Shown piece by piece: positions 50,310 to 60,511 of a stretch of DNA of 64,000 bases. The position numbers were made by a program, and so were the translations under genes. The stretch spans positions 78,556,216-78,620,215 of the forward strand of contig NW_022098076.1 of NCBI RefSeq assembly GCF_002288925.2. Direction: 5' to 3'. Origin of the DNA: Delphinapterus leucas. Lineage: Eukaryota > Chordata > Mammalia > Artiodactyla > Monodontidae. How positions within the stretch are numbered: position 1 is the first letter of the stretch; every line of letters begins with the position of its first letter. The notes under the pieces are model-generated. The model did not search any database. It saw only the letters and a program-made list of their open reading frames with translations, and had not been told where the DNA came from.

Positions 50310-50507
50310 GGGCTTCCCTGGTGGCGCAGTGGTTGAGAGTCTGCCTGCTGATGCAGGGGACGTGGGTTCGTGCCCCGGTCCGGGAGGATCCCACGTGCCG
50401 CGGAGCTGCTGCGCCAGTGGGCTGTGGCTGCTGGGCCTGCGCGTCCGGAGCCTGTTGCTCCGCAACAGGAGAGGCCGCGGCGGTGGGCAGGCCCGCGTAC
50501 CGCAAAA

Positions 50508-50550
<43 letters not shown>

Positions 50551-50551
50551 A
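50310..50551 (+). mobile_element. CHR-family SINE with (AAAT)n tail
   Basis: Starts GGGCTTCCCTGGTGGCGCAG, has the intact B-box-like 'gggttcgtgccccgg', and ends 'gcccgcgtaccgc' followed by about 12 AAAT units. I do not see a clear target duplication; the flanks 'tttatta' and 'agtaggtg' do not match. The middle (50400-50490) is more diverged than in the other copies. Confidence 0.95.
50504..50551. repeat. (AAAT)n microsatellite in the SINE tail
   Basis: Twelve nearly perfect tetranucleotide units derived from the SINE's A-rich 3' tail. Confidence 0.96.
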
Positions 50552-52994
50552 GTAGGTGACCTCACACCAAGGTACTTCATTTCTCAGGTCTTTCTGAGCT
50601 ACTTTCTTCACAGCTTACTGCCAGCCTCCTGCACTCCCGTGTCTGGAGGCGTGGACTATTTGGGATGCGTGTGGGCTCCAGGCTCATCACAACAGAAGCT
50701 GATAGACACTGACTGGCTGAGCACCTGCCTGAGAGCTGGGGCAGCCCGGATAGATTGTCCTGAAGGGTGGATGCTGTCAGTTTGCCAGGGTTTCCCTGAA
50801 GCACTTCCAAGACGCTTCTAGTGTGTGTAAAGATGACCTTCTTCCATCAAGAAAATTTTAGAGTGAAATTCCCCCATTAATTACTTCAATTTATCTCACA
50901 ATGTAAGAATGGGATGGTGCTGAGTCAATGTTCACCAGCTACAGTCTCCCAGTTATATCACAAAAGCCTCCGGCACTTTGTCTTGTCCACAACAGCTCTT
51001 CAATAAATGACCGCTGCCATCCTTATTGTTATGGTAGGAGGAGACACACAGTCAGATGTTTTCACTGGTTCCAGGGAACTGGGTGGGTACCGACTCACAA
51101 AAAGTGGGTGGAATGGGGGAAAAAGGGTAATCTATTTTGGCTTCAATAAATTCCTATTTGTATGCTAGACCTAGGTTTATTTTTGTGGTCTCCATCTTTC
51201 TTCATTCCAGACAATCCCTTTGCCCCCCACCCCTACATCCATTCCATAACACACACACACACACACACACAAACACACACACTCACACACACATACACAC
51301 ATATACACACCTACCACCACAACCAACAACCACCTACCTGGCTAAACTCCATCAGCTTCTACCTCATGTATCCCCCTTAACTATCCTTGCAGCCAGAACA
51401 TGTCCCTTGGACCCAAAGTTGCACGTATCCCCAAGGGTTGCACAACCTCACCCTTGCACACTCTGGTAATCCCACTGACCCATGCACACCAGAATGACAC
51501 AGAGCAAGTTTAGATCAATGTACTAGATCTTCAACCAGATATACACAATTTTGTTGAAAACAAAAACCCTTTCTTTAGTATCAGTAGACACATAACTAGG
51601 GAATTGTTTTCTCAGGAGTGTGAACCTCTGACCTATTTAGGCAGGAGGTAAGTAAACAGATGATGAAAGAAAAGTCTGCGTGCCTCTCCAGGCCTGGGGG
51701 ATAGCCCCAGAGCTAGAAGCTTCTTCGAGGAGCAGAAGATCTGTGTGTGCAGGAGGTGGGGGAGGGGAAGTGGGAACGTTGGGGGTGGGGGCTTTCTCTA
51801 CTGTACTTAGTGCTGGAGTGCCGGCATTGGCTTTGACTTTGTTCTGGAGCTTTGGGTCCAATTCATCCTAGCTTCCATCAGCTGTGGATCAATTTCTAAA
51901 TTGTTCTGGGAAAGTCACATAATGAAAACTTGTCAGTGAAGAAAAATGAGTAGCGTCCGTGGTAGCCTGACTCATGACCAGTTACTAGTGAGGGTTTAAT
52001 GTTCACTGGGTCTCCCTTAGTGGAATATTATATACGCCACCTTCCTAATGTGCATGGTGGTGTGAATTAGCTTTTTGAAACTGCAAGAGAGCCTATAATT
52101 TAGGGACTCAGGGCCATAACCGCAGCAAAGGAAAGGATTAAGGTCAAAAGTAGAATCGTTCAAAAATACCATTGGAAGCATTTTTACCTAGTGTGAAGCT
52201 TTTGCCAAAAGAAAGAGCAGGCAGTATGCTCTTCATGCCTCCTTAGGGAATGTTAAATTCAGAAGTACGGTTTTGGATTTGTCTATATGATACATAAAAC
52301 CCAACATTCTACGGCTGTAATTAAATCACTTTAAAACCTCAATCTAAAACACAATAACACTTTCTTCAAATAACGTTGTTCTGTGCAAAGGATATGAACA
52401 CTTCAAGGACAGATATTTGGAAGTTCTGAGTTTGAGATCATTGGTAAGTTCTGCTGGTAGATAGGTAAATTTTTTAAAGGTGCAATTCCATTATATGCAA
52501 ATGAAGTTATTTCTAACTCCTAAATAGGTGACTAGAAAATGTTGAAGGAGTTTATATGAACTAGGTGGCGATGTGTTCCTTGCATCTGCTCTCATGATTA
52601 CCAAAACATTATGAAAATCAAATCAGTTGTTTGCATGTTTCCCTGATGGCAGAAACAGAAGGCAGGGCTGGAAGATCCAAGTGCCTTCTTGCGTAAGAAA
52701 CAGCCATAAATCTAGGGTCTCCTACTGAAGGAGAAGAATTATTAAAAGGTTATAAATTTGATCCTAAGCTAAATAGAAAAATATATAAGATGCTCTAGGT
52801 AATGTTAGACATTGATGCCTTGGATTTCCTGATTTTTTTGGACATGGTTATGCCTAATGAATACATCATATTAAATTCACTGTTTATTGAAATTCTTATT
52901 TAGGAATTAAGCCACACTATGAATTACAGTAGCCTACTGACTGGCTATCCAGAATTCCCTCTTGCTCCTGTACAGCAAGAAAGCATTTTCTTCC
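50552..52994. other. Non-coding stretch with one microsatellite
   Basis: 50580-50830 and 51640-51870 are less AT-rich than their surroundings and hold overlapping frames of 60-77 codons on both strands, without domains. No CpG island is evident. No transposon recognised. Confidence 0.4.
51249..51310. repeat. (CA)n microsatellite, interrupted
   Basis: AC units with AAAC, TCAC and ATAC interruptions. The overlapping Thr/His-rich frames (51137-51469, 51162-51380) are repeat artefacts. Confidence 0.96.
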
Positions 52995-53545
52995 ACATAG
53001 AAATAAATCAGATCATACCTTTCTACTGCTCAACACCATCCAGCTTCCTTACCTTGGCCTTGTAGCACCTGATCTGGCCCCTGCCATCATCGCCAAGCTA
53101 ATCTCCCATCCCCCTCCTCCTCCATCCCTGGGCTTCAGCCATCCTTGCCCTTGACTTGTCCCTAACAGATGGCAAGCTGTTCTGCATTTGCTTTTCCTCT
53201 GCCTCAAATGCTATTCTTCAAGCACTTTCTCATGCCTTCTTTTACTTCATCTAAGTCCTGGCCCGGTTGTTATTTTCTCAGAGACGTTTTACTTGACCTC
53301 CTGTAGAAAGAGCCACGCTACACCCCGCTTCACTCTCTAACAGCTTATCTGCGTTTTCTTTCTTTATAGCGCTTATCAGTACTAGACATTAAGTAATAAA
53401 TGTATGTGCCATTCAATATTGTCTTTATCTCCATTAGAATGTCAAGGTCTGGGAAGAGGAATGTCGAGGTCTTTTTTTTTACTCACTGGTATGTTTTCAT
53501 TACCTAGAATGGTAGTGGATCAATAGATATTTCTTGAAATCGAGA
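52995..53545 (+). mobile_element. L2 3' half, long copy
   Basis: The order of phrases follows L2: 'aaatcagatcatacctttctactgctcaacaccatccagcttcc', 'ttggccttgtagcacctgatctggcccctgcc', 'ctaatctcccatccccctcc', 'cttatcagtactagacatt', 'tctccattagaatgtcaaggtctgggaagagg', 'ctagaatggtagtggatcaatagatatttcttgaa'. This is about 550 bp of non-coding ORF2 end and 3' UTR. Confidence 0.85.
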
Positions 53546-53682
53546 AATGTCCATAAGGGGTGGAGGAAGGAGAACTCTGAAAGAAAGAGGTACATGCAGA
53601 AATAGTCATAAGAAAAATCTCTTAAACGTAGGGCCTCTGAAATTAACCAGATCATAATAATCATTTTAAATGCTGAAAACAT

Positions 53683-53716
53683 GCACACACACCCACACAC
53701 ACTCCCTCACACACAG
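53683..53716. repeat. Degenerate (CA)n repeat
   Basis: CACACA-rich with CCCAC and CCCTCAC interruptions. Confidence 0.85.
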
Positions 53717-53769
53717 ATTCTTTGGACTCATCTCAGACTTAGTAATTAGGAACTTCGGAGGAAAGCCCC

Positions 53770-54162
53770 TGTCTTACTTTGCTCACGCTACCATAGCAAA
53801 ATGCCACAGGCTGGGTATCTTAAACAACAGACATCTACTTACTCATGTTCTGGGGGCTAGAAGTCCCTGATGAAGATGCCTGCACATTCAGTTTCTGGTG
53901 AAGGCATTCTTCCTGGCGTGCAGAAGGCTGCCTCTTAGCTGTGTCCTCACATGACCTCTCCTTTTGCCTGTGGAGAAAGAGAGATCACTGGTGTCTCTTC
54001 CTCTTCTTATATGGACAGCAGTCCTACCCTATTATGGCCCCACCCTTATGTCCTCATTTAACTTTAATTACCTCCCTAAAGACCCCATCTCCAAATACGA
54101 TCACATTGTGGGTTAGAGCTTCAACGTATGAATTTTGAGGGGACAATGTTCAGTCCATAACA
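53770..54162 (-). mobile_element. MLT1-type MaLR LTR
   Basis: On the + strand it opens TGTCTTACTTTGCTCACGCT, 'accatagcaaaatgccacaggctgggtatcttaaacaacag'. It passes 'gggggctagaagtcc' and 'ttatgtcctcatttaactttaattacctccctaaagaccccatctccaaatacgatcacatt', and ends 'cagtccataaca'. This is the antisense of a MaLR LTR with TG and CA ends. Flanking GCCCC (53765-53769) and CCCCC (54163-54167) match at 4 of 5. No internal sequence, so it is a solo LTR. Confidence 0.88.
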
Positions 54163-54167
54163 CCCCC

Positions 54168-54796
54168 AGGAACTATATTTTTAACAACACCCAAAGTTCC
54201 TGTATAATTCTGAAGGCCAGGGAAGCAGTACTTAAGAATGAAAATGACTCTCTGGCTGTATAAAGGACCCTGCCATTCTTGGTGGTTGAATCTGTCTAAA
54301 AATATGGGGACAAATCCTTAAGCAAGGATTTTGATAGTAAGCTAAGATTTTGAGCATGTTGAAAGAGAAGCTACAAGACATGGAGGAAAGTAACCAAATC
54401 CTAAGCAAGCATTTTTTAAAAATTTAAAAGTTTCTGTGAAGAATCACATTTGCTCTTTAGTCTGATGGAGACTGAACTTATTGGACAGCAGGGGCAAACG
54501 GTGGGTGAAGAGGAATGGTATTAATGCTTTCTTCCATTTTTGTCTTCAAATATGTCCTGTCAAATCTCTCTTTGCTGATCTCTATGGCAGAGCTCAGAGC
54601 TTGCTAGTAAAGTCCAGGTATTAAGGAAGCTGGTCAAGTCTAGGCCAGCTTCAAACTTGAATTGCAAATTCAATTTGGGACCTACCTCTTCATGGCCTCT
54701 GGATTTGGAGTGGGAAGGGGTTATAGTTGCCCTTCCCCCGCTTCTTGCTCTTATTTTTTTAGCTCCTCAGGGTTAGAAAGAGTGGTGGAAAAGATT
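54168..54796. other. Non-coding stretch without a recognised element
   Basis: Nothing recognised. Confidence 0.45.
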
Positions 54797-55053
54797 AAAA
54801 AGACAAAAGTAGGGCTTCCCTGGTGGCGCAGTGGTTGAGAGTCCGCCTGCCGATGCAGGGGACATGGGTTCATGCCCCGGTCTGGGAAGATCCCACATGC
54901 CGTGGAGCGGCTGGGCCCGTGAGCCATGGCCGCTGAGCCTGTGCGTCCGGAGCCTGTACTCCGCAACGGGAGAGGCCACAAAGGTGAGAGGCCCGCGTAC
55001 CACAAAAAAATAAAATAAAATAAAATAAAATAAAATAAAAAAAGACAAAAGTA
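54797..55053 (+). mobile_element. CHR-family SINE with (AAAAT)n tail and target duplication
   Basis: Starts at 54812 with GGGCTTCCCTGGTGGCGCAG and is full length through 'gcccgcgtaccac', then an (AAAAT)n tail. AAAAAGACAAAAGTA is repeated perfectly at 54797-54811 and 55039-55053. Of the copies in this window it looks closest to the family consensus, suggesting a young insertion. Frames over it are artefacts. Confidence 0.97.
55010..55038. repeat. (AAAAT)n tail repeat
   Basis: Five to six pentanucleotide units in the SINE tail. Confidence 0.93.
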
Positions 55054-57204
55054 TTTTTCATTAAGTGGATGTTGTGGTCTTCCTGTGGCTATCAATGCCC
55101 CTCTGGGTGGCAATAACCTATGCACCTGCTGTCTGTTTTGGGGGAATATAAGTGAATTCTGTAAGAGACCCCTTGGGCGACATCTGCATTTCGAAGTTCT
55201 CTCCTGGAGAGATGTTCTGTTTTGATCTCTTTTGAAATCCTCTCAGCTTCCTCACTGTTTTTAGGATTCTTTTGCCCATCTTTCACAGCATCACAATGAT
55301 TGATGGAAAACTCATGCAAAATGTAGGGCAAATGTTGGGAATGCAGGATGTTTCACTTACGAATTTTCTCTCTCTCTGTCTCTCATTTCCTTTTCTACCT
55401 GCTCAAATAGACAAAAATGTAAACCAGCAAATGTGCTGCTCAAATTGAAGTCCAAACAGGAAATGAGATGCCAGCCTCCATGAGTTGCAAATATTCCTCA
55501 TCACCCAAGTAGTCCTCCTGAGGGCTACCACTCTTGTTTTCATCTAGGGAAAATTCTCAGGACACCCATCTGGGCCAACCACTCATAAAACAGTCTTGGA
55601 ATTCACTCTCTCCCCTGCTTTATTTAATTACATGGTTGTGGGAAGGGAGGAGGACCATGGTAGAGATGATTGGTCACATCTTCATAGGTCCATAGGCCTG
55701 GGATAGGCTTATGGAGGTAGGAAGAGTGTAATTTTTACCTTAAACCTTTAGCTGCAATTCGAAATAATGGAGGAAGTTCCATTCATATCCATTTTTGAAA
55801 ACTCTAATGAGATGAATGGTTCCAAGTTTCTGCCAAAGCAAATTGTACATAATGGGTCCTGTGTCACTACATACCTCTGAAAGCTTATGATGGACCTCCT
55901 AATGACAGATTGTGTTTCTTCTTCACAGAGTAAAGAAATCCCTTTAGTAGGCTGAATTTTTAAATTCATAATTACTCCTGCAAGATTTTTCAGTTTTTTC
56001 CCCCTAATTATCCCTCCCTGTGAAATTTTTATACCACAGAAATACTGTATAACTTTTTATATAATATCTAAGATTTTGTCCACCCCTTCCTCCTAAACTG
56101 ATTTTCATCCTCTTGTGGGTAATATTGGACCTATTGGGAAGACATGACATAAAGTAGTAACTTTGAAACAGCAGGTTTCAGAGTATTCTTAAATATAATA
56201 TTGCTTTGTAAAGTTCAAATACCATAAATTTTATTCAACATCATTGTTAAAATAATTGAAATAAGTACTCCAGGTCTGTTCTGTAATATTCTTAAAAATT
56301 GCACAACAGAGTTCACAGCTTGGAAATAAAAAAAATCAGAAAGCTGGATCCCTTAACACAGACATTACCTGGGTGAGCTGTCTAATAGATTTTCCCCCTC
56401 AACTTCTAATTTTAGCACTCTCAAAAAATTTCCAATAACTGTAAGTTCTTACCTTCAGCAGATGGCCTCTTTATATACATTGGACTTTATTCAATTTTAA
56501 CCTTTGAGGATGATGCCAGCTCTGTGTTTCTTTTGATATTTAAGCATTACCCTTTGTCAAAGACTAGTTTTCACTTAAGTCTGGAGTCTGTTATGTCAGA
56601 GTGGGACATAATGTGTGATTTTCTGCTTTCACCTTAACCGTAAATGCTAACTTCAAATTTCAATTAGAAGTAATAGTCTATAAACCACCACATAAAAATG
56701 TACAATGTTCATTCCCAATACTTAGTTTTATTCTTTCTCATTAGAGAGCCATATTGAACAATGGGGCTTTGCTTGCACATGTTAATGAAAGTGCCATGCC
56801 TGAAAAAAGCCATAAAATGGGAGCCCAAAACAAAAGACTTGAGAAATTTATATAGAGACTTTGGTTTTTATTGTAATCCCCCTGAAATAATGCTACACAC
56901 AGTACATTTTAAATCTGTGCCATGACTATGGAGAGGAAAATTGGGAAATAACAAACCATTTCTTTATCCACACTCTCTCTTTAGTTCCCTGCACCCTGGT
57001 AGCTCCCAACCTCATCAGCTAAGAATTCAATTGTAATAATAATTACAATATTAGGAATTAGAATTCGGACTTTTATAGAGTAGTTATATTTTCTATAAAA
57101 AGAATTCCACAGGGATGAAATACAAAAAGCTGAATAAAAGAAAATAATAGAAAATTAAGAGTGAGGGGAAAAATGCCAGATAGTAATCTTCACATTTTAT
57201 AATG
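55054..57204. other. AT-rich non-coding stretch without a recognised element
   Basis: No repeat, exon or RNA gene recognised. 56000-56300 and 57020-57200 are strongly AT-rich. Frames at 55092-55331 and 55748-55969 (minus) have no signature. Confidence 0.45.
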
Positions 57205-57600
57205 GATTGCATTTAACTACAAAGAACAGAAAAGTCTAATAGCTTAAGTAAAGGAAAATCCTGGAGATACAGCATGGTATGATGCATGGCTCAATAATGT
57301 CCTCAAGGACTCAGGTTCCTTCCAGCTCTCTGTTCAGCCATTTGTCCTCAGAGGCTATTTTCCTCATGATTATAAAATGGCTGCTTCATTTCCAGGCATC
57401 CCATCCAGATCTATGGAAGTGAGATATGGTCAGATATTTTATTGTATTTTTTTTTAAATCAGTCAGGAAAACTTTTTCTAGAAGACCCCTAGCCAGCTTC
57501 TCTTTCTCTCTCTCTGGCTAAATTGGTATGCATGCCTGGAACAGTGATTAGCCAAAAGAAGTAGGACCACCATGAGTGTGTTAGAAAATTTCCCTGGGGG
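57205..57600 (+). mobile_element. Ancient interspersed repeat, family not resolved
   Basis: 'aactacaaagaacagaaaagtctaatagcttaag', 'caggttccttccagctctctgttcagccatttgtcctcag', 'catgattataaaatggctgcttcatttccaggcatc' follows a mammalian-wide repeat pattern that I recognise but cannot name. Boundaries are approximate. Confidence 0.35.
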
Positions 57601-57964
57601 CTGCCAATGGAGCCAACTTCCTAATGAAACCAAAGGTTGAGCAGAGGAGGATGGAAAACTAAATAACTTTAGGGAGCTGCCAGTGTAAAAGAGGCAGGTG
57701 GGGTAGGGAATAGCATTTGGATTTGAGGTCACTAGTGTCTGTTCCATATTTCTCACTATATTTAACAGAAATAAATTCCATTTTTCTTTTGAAAGATTTT
57801 GAGCTATAAAGAGTTCAACTTCTGGAGCTATTTTGTCCATTTTTATTGAAAACTATAAAGGTGCAGTCTCAATTCACTTGCTAGTGAAGTTCAATGCCTA
57901 CTGTCAGTATCTTAGTAGAGGTTGAAGAAGTAATTTCAATTTAGTTCTTCTAGCCAAATCCAGC

Positions 57965-58830
57965 TATTTTGTTCCAGACCTCAAGCAAACCTCCTTGACC
58001 TCCATAACATTTTCACTGCTGATCTCTCCCCCAGCCATTTCCTTCAATCTTCTTGAAATTCTTCCTTCTCTTAGAGTTTGTGACCATTCTTTTCCATTCT
58101 CCCTTTTTTCTCTCTTTGGTTCCACTTCACCAATCTATGATCATCTCTTCCTGATATCCAAGCCTTTAGATCAGGTCCTTCTGTCTCTGTTTTTGCTCCT
58201 TTGGAAATTGAATCTACTTTCAGGGTGTGAATGCTCACCTCTGTATAGCATAGCTCAGAAATAGCTACTCCTGTATTTCCTTAGGGAAATTCTCTTAATT
58301 TCAACATAGCCAAAAACTTATCACCAAACTCTTTCTCCCCACACTAGTTGGCTCTCTGAACTTAATAGCGTCATCATTGTGGCAGAACTCAGACTCAAAA
58401 CTTTGAATCACAATTAACTAGTTTTTACATTAGCTTTTGAATTATTGAGCAAGTCCTTCTGTTTTAGTGTTTTCTACTGAGAGGTCACTCACATAGGCCT
58501 CTTAAATGAGATTGTGCATGTAAAATACTTAATAGCAATGCCAGCCACAAAGTGAGAAATCAATACAAATTTTTTCCTATTGTTGTTGTTACAATTATAC
58601 AGAATATCACAGTTGGATTACTGGAAAATTCTTCTAAGTGTTCTTATTCACACTTCACATCTCCTTCTCCCAACACTTGCATCATATTACCTTATTTATG
58701 ATTTTTGATTCTCTAATTCCTCTCTGATTTTGCACTAACATCAACAAGGCTCTGCATAATCTTATATCCCAAGGTTTTCCCATTGACTTCTCAGTGCAAA
58801 TCTTTCCTTCCATAGCATCAATCAACTTTT
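57965..58830 (+). mobile_element. L2 ORF2-derived fragment with nested MIR
   Basis: 'ttgacctccataacattttcactgctgatctctcccccagcc' matches the L2 ORF2 segment around 'gacctctctgcagcatttgacactgttgaccactccc'. After the MIR, 'cagttggattactggaaaattcttctaagtg' matches 'ctggattactgcaatagcctcctaactgg'. The MIR at 58383-58595 interrupts it. No coding frame is preserved. Confidence 0.6.
58383..58595 (+). mobile_element. MIR SINE, nearly full length, nested in L2
   Basis: 'ctcagactcaaaactttgaatcac', 'attattgagcaagtccttctg', 'ctcttaaatgagattgtgcatgtaaaatacttaatagcaatgccagccacaaag', 'attgttgttgtt' keep the MIR order from head to 3' end. Confidence 0.7.
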
Positions 58831-58889
58831 CATTTCTTCCTTTCTTGCTCATCATGCCTCACTAACTCTACATTCAAAGCTTAGTGTAA

Positions 58890-59020
58890 ACGGAAAGTGT
58901 TTAATCCAACTCTGTCAGTATATTGATGTGAAAACTAATCACCAGAGATTTGTCCAGGGTCAAGTGATCACTGAGCCTGGGCTCAAACCCAGATGCTTTG
59001 TGTCCTTATTCAAAGCTCTT
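58890..59020 (+). mobile_element. MIR-like SINE remnant
   Basis: 'tgatgtgaaaactaatcaccagagatttgtccagggtcaagtgatcactgagcctgggctcaaacccagatgc' resembles the MIR 3' half. Confidence 0.55.
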
Positions 59021-60068
59021 TGTAATTCAACAAATTTATTAATTCAGCACAACAGTGCCGCTGACTCATATTAAATTCATGATCAACTAAACCTTCTGTT
59101 TACTTTTTCCATAAATGAGTGTAAATTCATTCTTACTGATGTCCTTAAATTTTTAATTCAAAATAGGGAATATTAACTTAGACTCAATAAAGTTTTTTAG
59201 TTCTTTACAGCTCAGTGTTCTGGTTAACCAAGATCACATCCTTATCACCATTCTTTATATTTTACTGCTCTTTGAACCAGAATGCTATGGTAGACAAGAG
59301 TTCTAGGCACTGAGTAAGATTCATTAACTGCCTGTCACCCGGATGTCCCTCCCAGAGCACAGGTTATGGTGCCCCACCTTTGTTAGCCATAAATGATATA
59401 ATTTTGTCTCGCTTATGTTTAAACTAAACCAGTGAATCTGGCCTCAGGTAACTTAGTGTAATTTTTATCTGACCCCAGGGTCAGAATTGTGTATATTGTG
59501 GCATATAGTCACATAAGCAGTCCCAAAGACATTTTTACAATGATCCTATTTTATAAACTGGGGGGAGAGAAGAGGGGGTGAGAAACAATAAAAACTAAAA
59601 ACTTAATCTGCAAGCTAAGACTTGCTTATCCATAGCTTCATGTTCATAATGGATGCTTCAATAGCTTTGGCCTTTGGCTTCCCGAAATGATACAAAGACT
59701 AACAGTTAGGTCCCTGTTATCTGAATCTGTATGTTCCTATCAACCTTGTCGTTTACATCATCTTCCCATTCAAAAAAAGGGTGGTGGTCAGTTTGGCTCT
59801 CAGAGCCGCAGAAAAAGAGAGAAGGGGACATGAGGTAATGGAACTGGCAGGAAGAGCATGCATGATTTTTCTTTCAAAAAGTTTTATGTTGTAGAACATC
59901 TGGATGAATTCACAACCTATACATGACCCTATATCAGATCCTAATACCTTCAAACAAGACACAGGAAATATAAGCTATCCAGAATGTAGTCAATATACAA
60001 TAAAGTCTGTCCAAGAGAAAATAAAAGTAGAAACAAGAGCAGGAAGACATAATAAATGAAACAATATC
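59021..60068. other. Non-coding stretch without a recognised element
   Basis: Nothing recognised. The frame at 59753-59962 (minus) has no family signature. Confidence 0.45.
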
Positions 60069-60505
60069 TTTATTTTCAGTTCCCTTTGTCAATGTCTACA
60101 CCGCAAAATTCTTTCTCAGCAGTCTCTCATAGTCACGCATAGATGCTAATGTTGAGTACATGCATGGGGCTAAGAGTCACAGTGGCCTTGGTGGACCATC
60201 AAGAGATGAACAGGCCGGCTGTGACCAGCAGTACGGATACAGTTGCCCTAGAATGATGCCAAGTGCAAAACTGGTTTGCAGAAGAAAACTTGGTTATTTT
60301 TAAACTATGAAGAGAATACAAATTAGCCATGAACTCGCATCTCTGATTCCATAGTACGGTTCTGCTGGTGTGCTCAGTAGCGTATGGACCAGACTTTGAT
60401 GTCCTTGTTTAAGCACTCATACATATACTTGGCCTCATTCTTCCTTAATTTGATTAGGAATATTTGGCTATTAATGAAAAAGAACTGTCTTTTCTTTAAC
60501 TTTTT
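60069..60505 (-). pseudogene. Possible 3' end of a gene or processed pseudogene (antisense), cut by L1
   Basis: Read on the minus strand, an open stretch of about 35 codons ends at a TGA (about 60379-60381). Its last residues are KNEAKYMYECLNKDIKVW followed by SIRY. About 300 bases later comes AATAAA (complement of TTTATT at 60069-60074). This resembles a C-terminus plus 3' UTR. Upstream it runs into the L1 tail at about 60510, so the rest is not contiguous. I do not recognise the protein and the ORF is short enough to be chance. No poly-A tail follows the signal. Confidence 0.2.
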
Positions 60506-60511
60506 AAAAAA

